Positions 21,346 through 32,734 of a DNA stretch of 64,000 nt are shown here, one piece after another; position 1 is the first letter of the stretch, and the number at the start of each line of letters is the position of its first letter. The notes below the pieces were generated by a model. The model was not told the DNA's origin, did not search any database, and worked only from the letters and a program-made list of their open reading frames with translations. Both the position numbers and the translations under genes were made by a program. Origin of the DNA: Aurelia coerulea (taxonomy: Eukaryota; Cnidaria; Scyphozoa; Semaeostomeae; Ulmaridae); NCBI GenBank assembly GCA_039566865.1, contig CM076945.1, positions 7,243,501 to 7,307,500 on the forward strand, written 5' to 3'.

Positions 21346-21549
21346 CTTAAAAACAGCAACCGATGGTGCAAGCCTGATTTATAGCGATAACTACGACCAT
21401 ATAAGCAGTCTACAATAGACGTACGAAGGAGAGTATTCTAATAAAAGCTTACAAGATACTATTTCGTCAATAAATAATTGTCATTGTTGGTATAATTTAT
21501 TACGATCTATGAATATGACTAAATACAAAAAAGTATGAAGATGTTTTAG

Positions 21550-21899
21550 GAGTCAGTCATATATCGATTTCGTCCTCGCTTAGCGTCATTTCGACGCTCA
21601 CTTTCAGACCCCCCACTCCCCACCGTTAGTGTAGGTCGACAAGAACAACAACTAAAACAACAACTTTCCTTGAGAAACCTTTGGACTTTGGCCATTCGAA
21701 AAACTAGAGCTGACGCTGGAAAAAGCTCTCCGGTAAGGCATATTCTTCTCAGGACAATACCATCAGTTTGAAATCTGTGATATGAAAATCGATGTAAAAA
21801 GAAAATTTTTAGCGTCATGGCTGTTGACCCCCCCCCCCCCCCACCCATTAATGTCGAAATGACGCTAAGCGAGGACCAAATCGATATATGATTGACCCC
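21550..21899. mobile_element. MITE with about 45-bp terminal inverted repeats
   Basis: The left end GGAGTCAGTCATATATCG through ...CGCTTAGCGTCATTTCGAC is repeated inverted at about 21851-21899. The right arm is preceded by a poly-C tract (about 21828-21842). No coding frame is seen. Confidence 0.65.
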
Positions 21900-21929
21900 T
21901 TCGTTCAATTCCTAATCTAGAGTGATTTC

Positions 21930-22524
21930 CACTCATTTTTTATGAGAAACAAGGTCTGAAGCTGGTAGCTAGTTCTTAAACTTTAGGAGAGCTTTGCACT
22001 GACTTTATTATATTTTTGATGTGGCAAGTGTAAAATTGATTTAGTTTTGTCAGAAGGGCTCCCAAATTACTTAGTTAGATCTCAAAACTAGTAATAACAT
22101 AATTCACACTAAAAACCATGTCAAAACAATTGCTATTACCGAGGGGCGCATCACTCTCCAAAAATCTCGTACACCCGTGGCAAAAATACTTTTGTTTTCA
22201 AGAAAATCCATAAAAAATCCCTAAATGTCCTATTCTTTAAAAAATCTCGTACGCTTTTACGGAAAAGTGATACACCCCTCGGCTATTACTCTACCGTTTC
22301 AAATCACTCTTGAGTGCAAATTACAAACGTTTCTTAGCCTTCAAAAGAAATTAGGTAGTAGGGTAGTTTCTAGATTTGCCCCACCCCAAGTCTATTTCAT
22401 AAACCCACTCAAAATGTGAAAATTAAGGTCCTGCAGAGGAGGTCTATGGTAGGTAGTTTCTTGAGTTTCGAAAAATTGAGCCTACCGTTTCTTATTTCCA
22501 GCTGTTTCTTATAAAAAATGAGTG
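21930..22524. mobile_element. MITE related to the AAGAAAC family
   Basis: The ends CACTCATTTTTTATGAGAAAC and, inverted, CACTCATTTTTTATAAGAAAC share the layout of the CACGTATTTTTTATAAG ends but with CACTCAT termini. No coding frame is seen. Confidence 0.6.
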
Positions 22525-22700
22525 TAATTCATAACGACATATCGCACTATATCGCACTAATATTGTTATATTACATGATTCGGGGCAAACCCTAAGCTAT
22601 AATACACCATACAGCAAGCACTAATCTAATTCCTTTAAAAATTGATCATAAATCTTAAATTATTCAACTCTTATCACAATTGTTTCACCTTCGTTGCACC

Positions 22701-22706
22701 TTTATT
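22701..22706 (-). terminator. Possible poly(A) signal of PH gene A
   Basis: TTTATT on the plus strand is AATAAA on the gene strand, about 255 bases past the stop codon at 22962. Confidence 0.45.
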
Positions 22707-22961
22707 TCTTTAAGATACTTTAAGGCTCTTTAAGGGTACCGAGCATCAGACTTTGATGTACCTTATGGTGCTGTGCCTTGCCTGTGGTATATTCTACCTG
22801 TCACTACCCCATACAGTGTCCTGTTACCCATGTTTCTAGTTCAAAGCCACCACCATCAAAACCATTGTCGTGTGTCGTGATGATTGTAGGAATCCTGAAC
22901 GTCACCGAAATCATGATGATCGCCGAAGTATTGATGGTTACGGAACTCCTGATGAAAATTA

Positions 22962-23474
22962 TCACCACTCATCACCACCGAAATCGTGGTGGCCACCAAA
23001 ATCATGATGATCACCGAATCCATGATGGTTACCAAAATCATGATGATCACCGAAATCGTGATGATTGCCAAAATCATGATGATCACCGAAATCGTGATGG
23101 CCGAACTCATGATGATTGTTGAAATCGTGATGGCCGAACTCATGATGATTGTTGAAATCGTGATGATGATGATCATGGAAAGCATGATGGTCATGGATTC
23201 CATGATGATGATTACTGATTCCATGATGATTATTTCCGTACCCGTGATGAGCACCAAATCCATTATGAAAACCACCACGATTCATGAAGTTACCAGCCAT
23301 GTGCGGCCCAGGTCTCATGCCATTTGCCATCGCCCCAAAAGCGAGGCCACTGGCCATAGCTGTCATCAGCATCTTCTCTTCTTTATCATCATTTGCCTGC
23401 TGTGGAGGAGGGCGTTGACCATACATTGGTGGTGGCGGTGGAACATGCACGACACCAGCCCGTGCTGGGTAAGG

Positions 23475-23514
<40 letters not shown>

Positions 23515-26500
23515 GCTCGGTAAGGTTGTTGCTGTTGACCTGGATAAGCTGCATTGTTTGCTTGCTTTTTATATTTCTGTGGTGGTTTTGGTGAGCCTAA
23601 GAGAGAAAAAATGAAATAAACAATTTTGTGGAATAATTCACTTCTGCGATCGATATTTTTGAAGAAGTATAGAATTATTTGGTACTCTTTCGTTCTTGGT
23701 ATAAAAACTAATTTCGATTAAGTGGAATATTCCGAGCGGACGGAAATTCTATTGTTTACGAGAGAAAATGTCGCTCTGAAGTTGAAAAGAAGGTTACTTT
23801 GTAAGATTTCGCCCGCTCGGAAAATTCCACTGACTGGAAATCAGCCTTATAGAGACAATGAGACAATGTTTCCTTTTTTGGTATTTACAATGCAACGCAT
23901 TTATCCTTTCAAGAACCCAAGCTGTGCCACGAAAGGTTTACACAGTCTAAAGTCGCATTCTTCTCCTTTCCAGGTTTTTATTCTCCTTTTAAAGCTGGAG
24001 AGGTTATCAGATTGGTTCATGTCATTGGGAAGTGCCTGCCATAATCTACTCCCTAGAAACGATATCGTCTCTAGCTTGTGGCAGCAGTCGACGATGGCAG
24101 CTTCTTAACTCATAAAAACTGTGTTTCGAGCATGGAAGCCTTTTTAAACTGAAAGTCAGCAAATCATGCATCATTGCTAGCCTTTGGCCTACGGCCAAAC
24201 TTACCGGGTTTCGCTGGAGGTGTCGGTTTAAGAGCAGATCCGGACGACGTTGGATAGGCACCATTAGTTTGTGTCGTGTAGTTCGGTTTCACAGGAACTT
24301 TCGATCCCGTCGGATAAGCAGCATTACCGGGTTGTGGACTGCCGCGTAGCTTTGGAGGAGGCGTAGGGCTCGAGGAAGGCTTTGAAGTTGGATAAGGAGT
24401 CTGAAAGGATCGCAAGGAAAATTATTGTAATAAATAGATGATGAATAATCAGCAAAAGGTCGGCACAAAGTACTGTATTGTTCTAATGTATTGTATCCAT
24501 ATGTGTGGACTAATTTGTTTGGGTATAAACGTGGGAGAGACTTGGGCAAATGCACCATATGTGTATGTGTCAAACTTTAAAAAGATGCTGCAAATGTGAT
24601 TTCATGTTTTCTTAGCCGTGGGAACCGGGGGCACTGGGAGGACATGCCCCCAAGATTTCGCAATAAACAAAGAAATGCCCTTTCTATTTTCAGGAAGTGC
24701 CCCCCCCTCCCTCTGCTCTCCCAGTTTGAGATGCTTCCTACTGCCCTGTGCGTTTTACATCTTCCTTTGGGTTCAATGGTGTGAAAGTAACTTTAGCCAC
24801 TTTGCTATAAGTCTACAGAACGCATTTTGGATATCTTGTCATTTTCAAAATTACAGTGTTGAATATTTTTCAAAATGTTGCTTGAATTCATTTTGAAAAG
24901 AAACAAGAGACCTTTGACTTCTAAGGCATTTTTCCTTAAAATCCAGTAATCTGCAACTTGAGAGACGAATTATTTCGCCCAGTTTAGAGCCGATCCCACG
25001 GGCTCTGTAGCTGATCAAAAATCCAATCAAAATATCCTATAAAAAATTGTCTGTCCATTTTGGGAAAGGAATTACAGGACGTTTTTGTCTATGCTATTTG
25101 CTGGGTAGATAATGAACTTAAGAAATTAATCAAAATATGGTTTTGGTACCGGATCTTTATATACTGTATATATATGAGAAGGACTTACAGCTTCTTTTTG
25201 TATCTTCTCAAGTAATCTCACCCATTCACTGAAATAGGATGAAATCGTTATTAGATTGATACAACTAGAGAAGAAAGATGCAGCTATGAAATATCAAAGG
25301 AGTACACAATTTAAGGCAAATAGGGGTGGCAGCAGACATCTTGCGACTGAGGGGTTGGAACTTCCGACAAGGGCGCTAAAATGACTAAAAATACAGTTTT
25401 CAGGGTTTTTCATGCCTCCCAATTGCCAATTCCTTCCAAGGAAAACTCAAATGTTCTTCCGACGGAAGGGAGCTAGATGCTTCCGAAACAGGGGCTGTAC
25501 CCCCTTGCCCTATCCTGGTGCCACCCCTAAGATGGACTTGTCCAAGTCTCACTTTCTTTCATCAGTATTTTGAGTCATGACTCAATGAAAGAAAATGAGA
25601 TTTGGACAAGTCCAACCCTGAGAGCAAACCGAGAATTTCTACAAATACTGCCAACATTCTGCCTTTGGGAGCAGATGTGCTGGAAGGTATTCACAACCAG
25701 TTAAATCGTCAATCTAGCGATTTGGAAGTTTTGCCACGAATTCCACATGTTTAAATCTACCGAAAGGAGCATTTTTACCAATGAAATACACCCTTAAAAC
25801 TTAGCTGTGTGGCGAAGAAAATTTTGCACACTTAGCAGGTCGAGATGAGAAATCTATGTAAAAAATCACCTCCAGTACTTACAAAAATGCTTTCTTTACC
25901 CTTCAAGGTTTTCATGTTATCTTGGAACAGACGATATTGTTTTGCCTGGCTATACTTCCACCCTGCTAAACTGCATTGGAAAACACTCGTTTGGCAGCCA
26001 CAAACATTGACATGGGAGATGGGGGAGCAAAAATTGAATTTCTGTCAAGGGATCCATGAATTTTGCAAGAGATCGTGGCATTGACAAGGTTTATCGTAAT
26101 TTGACAATATCCCCTGTCGAAAAGAAATCTTTCCAGTCATTCAATTGTGGTACACGGCTAAATGAAAAATCCAAATAGGATAAAATTGGATGGAAAATTT
26201 GATTTATCTATCGGACTCATCCCCCCATTAACTAAATAAGACTTACTTGCATTCACTAGCAGAAGAAGCCAGATATGGATGATCTTTGCCATTCTTCGTC
26301 TTGATAGAAAAAGCGGCATTTATATTCGAATTACCTTTGGGTAATTTGAGTGATCCACATGCTGAACCTTTCTCTATTTGTTTACATTCTGAACTTATCC
26401 AAATCCTTGTATCTTGCGATGTTTTGCTCTCGTCATCATATACAATAAATTCTCCGTTTTCTTTTAGCACACAGTATCGCTTTTTCCAAGACTTTCTCAA

Positions 26501-27838
26501 TGTGCCACCTACAATAAAAACGATGACTGAATCATCAAAAATTCCTGGAACACCGTGGCTACTTTCGACTTGTTTCGCAATTTCCCCCCTCTCGCCCTTG
26601 TCGATTGTATGCGTGTGTAATCTTTTAAAGCTACTGTAGCAGGTTTAAAAAGACAATTCTGGCATTGGTATGATTGATTTGGTAATGAAATTGCAAAATT
26701 ATACTGTTATGAATGGTGCGGTGTATTGTCCTTTTTCCACAATTTTCACCAATTTCCTTGTGTCAAATCACGGGCAATGTGAAGATCAAATGTTGTCCCG
26801 TAGGCCTACCTTAGTTTTTGTCCGCTATGGCCTAATCCCTAAATATCAACAACCTTCGCAACATACCTCCAGTCCCTTGTTAAATAAAGCATGGTCAGCA
26901 TCAATTGAATGTTGAAAGCGCTATGTTTGTTCTTCTTCTGTGTTCATCTGCTCTCGTATTATCGAAACTGCCAAGTCACATTACAAGCAATGCAGCTAAC
27001 CCGCCATCACTCCTAGCTAGGCTTAATTTTAAAGTGCGCCTTCCTGGAGGTTGTATTTTGCGAAGGACGCCTATGGGCCAACATTAGATCTTCACGTTGC
27101 CCGTGGTTTAAAACTAAACTTGAATAAAAAGTCTCATAAAACCTATGAATAATTTATAATCACGCACTAATGACATTTAAAACCAGGGCAAGCCTTTTTT
27201 GCGGAATGTCCTTTGGAATTGTGATCAAGTCAACCTCGTCCCCAGGGCCTTTTGTCATATTGGGACGGAGACGAAAAGTGAAATCGTACAACACAAAACC
27301 AAGTAAAGAATCGAATAAGTATGTAATGAACATAAAATAAATGATTGGCGAAAAACAAAGTAAATGTACCCAGGGTGTTTATTTGACTTTCAATTGTACG
27401 GGCGTGTGCACTGCAAAAAAACCATTTTCACCAGGGAGCTATACACGTGTATATCTCCCTGATTTTCACCCGGCTTTAAAAAGTTTCCCTTGAAATGATA
27501 GCCGGCTTTAGAAAAAATCGGCGAAGAGCATACCCTAAGACGTAAAGACAAGGAAATAACACTTTTGAAAACCGGCTTTAGAAAAAGTGCCTTCTTTTGA
27601 TACCCGGCGTTAGAAAAAAGAGGCGAAAAACGATACCCGGAAAGGAGTGCACATCCCGTCAGCAAAGTAAATAAGTATCCCAGGGAAATGTACTTTTAAA
27701 AAATATAAAATTAAAGTCAGCTTGAGTCACCATGGAGTCGTTAATGTTTTTTTATTCATATTTTTTGCATGAAAAGAATACTCGAAAAGAAAGCAACTTA
27801 CAATATCTTTCAAGCCAACCACATTTTTGCTCTGCCAT
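22962..27838 (-). CDS. PH-domain protein A with Pro-rich, poly-Q and His-rich tail
   Basis: Five exons: 27838-27802, 26508-26247, 25228-25189, 24400-24205 and 23596-22962, all with GT-AG borders, joining in frame to 389 aa. Exons 1-3 encode a pleckstrin-homology domain (residues 1-113) beginning MAEQKCGWLERY, with the core SWKKRYCVLK and the C-terminal helix Trp in EWVRLLEKIQKEA. PH domains usually bind phosphoinositides or partner proteins at membranes, so an adaptor role is inferred. Exon 4 is Pro-rich with repeated YPTS and KPTPPAKP motifs. Exon 5 has a run of about 15 Q, a conserved block DDKEEKMLMTAMASGLAF, then His/Asp/Phe/Gly repeats such as DHHDFGNHHDFG. Exon plan and phases equal those of gene B (36883-44033). 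The C-terminus is shortened by an apparent frameshift relative to B. The exact function is unknown. Confidence 0.8.
24614..24750. mobile_element. Partial hAT-type MITE in intron 3 of gene A
   Basis: It shares CCGGGGGCACTGGG, the segment TTCGCAATAAACAAAGAAAT (with differences) and a terminal AGTTTGAGATGCTTCCTAC with the complete element at 36440-36605. Its left end is eroded. Confidence 0.55.
25321..25612. mobile_element. Two adjacent small inverted-repeat elements in intron 2 of gene A
   Basis: 25321-25530 is bounded by TAGGGGTGGCA and its inverse. Right after it, 25533-25612 is a hairpin whose arms begin TGGACTTGTCCAAGTCTCA and end TGAGATTTGGACAAGTCCA. Neither has coding potential. Confidence 0.55.
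26768..27112. mobile_element. MITE family D, copy 1, in intron 1 of gene A
   Basis: The end regions ATCACGGGCAATGTGAAGATC and, inverted, AACCACGGGCAACGTGAAGATC frame a non-coding body. It contains CCTACCTTAGTTTTTGTCCG and shares body sequence with 53962-54232. Confidence 0.65.
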
Positions 27839-27954
27839 TTTTCTTCTTCTTTCTTCTCTTCTCTCAACTGCCGTTTCTCTAATTTTCTTCAACTGGTTTT
27901 CTTGCCTCACTGTTGATTTCTGTTTCTTTTATATTTTCTTGTATCCACTTTGAA

Positions 27955-28175
27955 ACAACGAAACGATGCAGGGAGTGCCACAACAAATTGCCTAACTCGC
28001 TTCCTGGTAGTGACGTATGAGCTGTCTGACGTGTTGCCGTATTGTGCCTTCCCAGGGCCAATAAGGGCCTATTGTTATTGTTCGTCATGGCGCAGCTATC
28101 TGTTTTCAATTTCCTCATGCGGTATGGCTTTCATCATTACAGGTCTTAGTGATCTCATCAAAGTTTGACGTATAT
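27955..28175 (-). promoter_or_regulatory. Upstream block of gene A conserved with gene B
   Basis: The stretch upstream of the gene A start matches 44148-44334 upstream of gene B. Shared blocks include GGGAGTGCCACAACAAATTG, AGGGCCTATTGTTATT (A reads AAGGGCCTATTGTTATT), GTATCTGTTTTCAATTTC (A reads CTATCTG) and TCTCATCAAAGTTTGACGT. TGACGT half-sites occur at 28011, 28027 and 28166, and the first two are 16 bases apart in both genes. This is the likely promoter or proximal control region. Confidence 0.6.
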
Positions 28176-28555
28176 AAAAAATGCATCTTGCGAAATGATC
28201 AAATGAATGGGCTGTAAACACGCAAACATTGCAATGTGATCATGCTGCGCTTTTGAATTGACTTTTGTTGTTGGTATTGCATTTGTTTATGTAATGATTG
28301 AGCACTTGTGTTTTGATTCGGGTTGGCAGTCATTGGATCTAATGAACTGAATGATGAACCAACAACAAGAAACATTAAAGATGAAAGTGCAAGTGTGAGT
28401 TAAGCTGAAAGGCCCGTGGGGGGGGGGGTGGTACTTAAATACTCCATGGAACAGGGCACCTTCGGCTTTTCCCAGATTTATGGGTATGCTTTTCAGAAAA
28501 TTTCCAGATTTATGGGTGGTACACTCAGGATCTGAATGGCGCAACCCCGTACAAT

Positions 28556-29175
28556 CATGGGTACTGGGAAACGTGGAATTTGTTCTGGGATTATATATCG
28601 TTGCAAAGAATCAGAAATGTCAGGCCTACCTTTGTGTACTTTTTCTGTCTTCATATTCTCCGTTGTGCTGTTCACTTTGCATTTTCAGTCCACTGGCAAT
28701 CACATCAGGCGACTCCAAATTAGGCCAACGATTTCGAATGTTGTTGTATGTTGCTGTATGCGACAGCAATGGCACGAAGATGATTCAATTCAAATGGGCT
28801 TCCATTATCCATTATATGGGTGAGTATGATTTTGCGTAAGTTTTTGTAATGGGGCTGTTCATTAGGAACGGGTGATTTAGTCTCCCCGGGGAGGGGTTTC
28901 ACAGTTTCACAGTTCGCTTCGCTCCTTCAGTTGAGCACCGATCGGCGCTGCGCGCCTCTCTTTGAAAGAGCATACATTAACATACAACAACATTCGAAAT
29001 CGTTTGCCTAATTTGGAGTCGCCTGATGTGATTGCCAGTGGACTGAAAATGCAAAGTGAACAGCACAACGGAGAATATGAAGACAGAAAAAGTACACAAA
29101 GGTAGGCCTGACATTTCTGATTCTTTGCAACGATATATAATCCCAGAACAAATTCCACGTTTCCCAGTACCCATG
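28556..29175. repeat. Hairpin repeat with 197-bp near-identical arms
   Basis: Arms 28556-28752 and 28979-29175 are reverse complements with essentially one mismatch, separated by 226 bp. Arm ends read CATGGGTACTGGGAAACGTGG. No target duplication was identified. The parallel ORFs on both strands are consequences of the inversion. Confidence 0.8.
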
Positions 29176-29236
29176 CTTATAAGCCAATGACATCGCCTTA
29201 TTCCGATCACATGACTGAAAATAAGGCTTTCGAGAT

Positions 29237-31073
29237 CGAGGGGTGTAATTTACGGAATCCGGAACTACGGAATTTGGGAATCCGGAATCACGGAACTATG
29301 GAATTACGGAATTCGGAACTGCGGAATTACGGAACTGGGTCACAGGTATAAATTGCGGAACACAAATGTTCTAGATAGTTTATGGGCCAATGATGAATAT
29401 TTCTCGAGATATGATCAGTTAGGGGAACATTCAATTTTTGTTGCTTTCAATTTTTAGAGGTATAATCAAGTTCCTTAAAATCTTAACTTTACAAAATGAA
29501 GGTATGTGTATGTGCTGAATGTCCCCTGGGGAAAATATTTGGGAAATGCATTTTTACCATATCTTTGAACGATTCTCACCATACAATTTGCCTGCCCCCA
29601 AAATGGAGGTCTTCCAAATCCGGTGTTTCTCGGAAATCTGCTCTCTCCTTATTTTTGAAAGAAGCTTCAAGACTCGCCAAAGGCAGAATACCTTATTAAA
29701 TAAAATCTGGAATTGTTAAATGGTTTGGTTTCTCATTATTTATTTAATATTCAATGTCCATCCCGGTCCATCCATTGCGGTCAGGTTTCCATTGGTCTCA
29801 GGACAGGAATCAATAAAGCATTTGTGAAAACGATAATTCAATAGCCAATTCACCTAAGCATATAAAATATTTTAAAGATAATTCAGAAATACACTAAGAC
29901 TTTTTAAACGTTTCGATTTTCATCTTCTTCAGTAACTGTTCGTACAATGATTTGGGGACCTACCTATAAACGTAGATTACAATAGGGTAACAAAAGAAAC
30001 AACTTAACGAGGGCTAGCTAATACATATGTTCCCAACTGAACTATAAAAAGCGGGTGGGCCGGAAACGCAAAGAGAAGCAAAGGTGAGATAAAGATGGAC
30101 TTAATACAGGAGCCAGTTCAGTTGGGAACATATGTATTAGCTAGCCCTCGTTAAGTTGTTTCTTTTGTTACCCTATTGTAATCTACGTTTATAGGTAGGT
30201 CCCCAAATCATTGTACGAACAGTTACTGAAGAAGGTGAAAATCGAAACGTTTAAAAAGTCTTAGTGCATTTGTGAAAACAGTATTCTAAATACTTCTAGC
30301 AAGCTCTGGATCATGATTACAACATTCTTGATGATTGGGTGGTCTAGAAAGTGCATTTTGGACAAAGTTTCCAGTTTATCCTTTTCAGCAATGTGACCTT
30401 CACCCATTCTAGATCGCTGTGTGTGCCACAAGAATGTTAATTGGTCACAGCAATTGAACTTGATTGCTTACAATAAAGCAAAACACATTTATCAAAATAT
30501 AAAACACTCAAACTTGAGATTTCTAGATTCGAAAGAAACTTCAGCACACATTTTTCGTACATAAGAAACAGCTTAAAACAGTATGCTCAATTTTCGAAAG
30601 TCAAGAAAGAAGGAATGGTGCTACAGTACACTAATCTTTATTAATAAACCAAGATGCCGGGCTGGTAGATAGTTTTCATGAATGTTAGAAACATTGGTGG
30701 TGGCATTAGGGATGACAGAACCAGTGCTCGTGCAGTTACAATGCAATTGATGTACAATTAATCGATTTCTAAATCCTAAATGACCAAAAAACATTTAATA
30801 GAAATTTGATTGATGTTTTTTTATCACTTCAGTGTTTATGAAAATTTCAATTAACCTAATTATACCTCTAAAAATTGAAATCGACAAAAATTTAATGTTC
30901 CCCTAACTGATCATATCTTGAGAAATATTCATCTTTGGCCAATAAACTATATAGAGCATTTGTGTTCCGCAATTTATACCTGTGACCCAGTTCCGCAATT
31001 CCGTAATTCCATAGTTCCGTGATTCCGGATTCCCAAATTCCGTAGTTCCGGATTCCGTAAATTACACCCGTCG
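29237..31073. mobile_element. Inner inverted-repeat element with 9-bp TSD
   Basis: The ends are CGAGGGGTGTAATTTACGG and, inverted, CGACGGGTGTAATTTACGG, continuing as long inverted arms rich in GGAATTACGG-type words (about 29237-29450 and 30880-31073). TTTCGAGAT directly flanks both sides (29228-29236 and 31074-31082). Removing the insert and one duplication restores the outer palindrome's arm, which confirms the boundaries. It carries an internal 152-bp-arm hairpin but no transposase. Confidence 0.8.
29892..30266. repeat. Hairpin with 152-bp arms
   Basis: Arms 29892-30043 and 30115-30266 are nearly perfect reverse complements with a 71-bp loop. Outer ends read CACTAAGACTTTTTAAACG. It lies inside 29237-31073. 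Confidence 0.8.
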
Positions 31074-32734
31074 TTTCGAGATAACTTTCGAGTACCTTCA
31101 CGAAAATAAAAATGGATATTCGACTAATAAAGATACAGAGCTGGTTTTACCACAAATCGATTCGAGAGGCCCCACTCCACATTTATTTTTCTGCATTTGG
31201 TTAAAACCTTATCAGGGATCGGCGTTACATCGAATTTTTGTTCCTTCGAAAACTGGCCTATGTTCAGGAATTCTTCAGGAACGCTACAAATAAGATATAG
31301 TCTAGCTGTCAATAGCTGTCACAACTTCACATGTGACGTGAATTATGTCCAGGAATAACATGAAAATATTTGTTTGTGTGATTTTCGAAAATCCTTGACG
31401 AATTAAAGCTATTTCCTGCCATGAAAGCTAATGGGCCTACCTTCACCCGCAGCAAAATCCCAGTAATTGGCATTAAATCATTCCTTTTCGCAATAATAAC
31501 CAGTGGATACCTTTACGAATAACTTCACCATAAATCCAATTTCTTTCCACCATCATCGCTAATTTCGATAGAATGTGATAAGACTTCACAGCCTCAGCAT
31601 CAAACCATCCAACTACCGTCGATTCAAAGTTTTCTTGTTGCAAACACCTTGGAAGTCTTGCAAGACTTTCAAAAAACAAAAGGTTTTGCAAGACTTAGGT
31701 CTCCCATATGACACAGCAACATGACACCTTTGAGAATAGATTGCACACTCCTGAAAGCATTCTATCGTAGCAAAATAAAGAGAAAATGAAACATTTCTGA
31801 AAGATTCCAAATTTCTTTGTCACATTGGAAAAGTAAATAATTTGTGTAAAGAAATTTCCCCCTGCAATCTATTCTCAAAGGTGTACAATCTATTATCAAA
31901 GGTATCAATTTGCTGTGTCATATGGGAGACCTGAGCCCTGCAAAACCTTTTGTTTTATGCAATCTTTCCAGGTGTTTGCAAAAAGAAACTGAGAATCGAA
32001 GGTAGCTGGACGGTTTGCTGCAGAGGCTGTAAAGTCTTGTAACATTTTATCGAAATTATCGATGATAAAATGGTGGAAAGAAATTAGATTTGTGGTGAGG
32101 TTATTCGTAAATGTATCCGCTGGTTAATTACTGGGATTCTGCTGCGGGTGAAGGTACCCATTAGCTTTCATGGCAGGAAATAGCTTTAATTCGTCAAGGA
32201 TTTTCAAAAATCAAACAAACAAATATTTTCATGTTATTTCTGGACATAATTCACGTAACATGTGAAATTTTGAAAGCTATATCTTCTTTGTAGCGTTCCT
32301 GAGGAATTCCTGAACATAGGCCAATTTTGGAAGGAATGAAATTCGATGTAACGCCGATCCCTGATAGATTTTAACTAAATGCAGAAAAGTAAATGTGGAG
32401 TGGGGGCCTCTCGAATCGATTCGTGGTAAAACGAGCTCTGTGTCTTTATCTATCAGTCGAATATTCATTTTTATTTTCGTGAAGGTACTCCAAAGTTATC
32501 TCGAAAGCCTTATTTTCAGTCATGTGATCGGAATACGGCGATATCATTGGCTTATAAGCGTGAAATTGGAAGATTTGAGGGTTTCCCTGTGCCCTATTGA
32601 AAGATTTGACTTGGATGCTGTATTGATTTTCGAAAATGAAAAGCCCAAGTAAGCACTTGAGATGTAACATTTGCGCAGCGCACGTGCTATAGCAGGATGT
32701 TAGGTGCACTTAGATTTCATTTTTTCATTATTTT

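Larger units (their letters stand above)
18093..21412. mobile_element. Composite TIR element, same family as 57423-57990
   Basis: The left end TAGACTGATTACGATGAGTC and the right end (reverse complement TAGACTGCTTATATGGTCG) match the two ends of 57423-57990. Flanks CCAAAGACG (18084-18092) and CAATAGACG (21413-21421) agree at 7 of 9 bases, consistent with an aged 9-bp duplication. Inside lie two opposed LINE 3' ends, a Harbinger-type MITE, an AAGAAAC MITE and a 93-codon ORF. Confidence 0.6.
29175..32559. mobile_element. Large palindromic element interrupted by an inner insertion
   Basis: The left arm begins GCTTATAAGCCAATGACATC and pairs with the right arm ending at 32559. Pairing then stops at 29236 and resumes at 31083, after the inserted element 29237-31073, continuing to a centre near 31800. 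Arm pairs can be followed through CTTCACGAAAATAAAAATG, GGATCGGCGTTACATCG and CCATGAAAGCTAATGGG. Arms are diverged by point changes. No transposase was found. Confidence 0.75.

Noticed and set aside
22986..23594. 202-codon plus-strand frame opposite gene A exon 5
   Set aside because: Shadow of the His/Asp and poly-Q repeats. Phase and paralogy support the minus strand.
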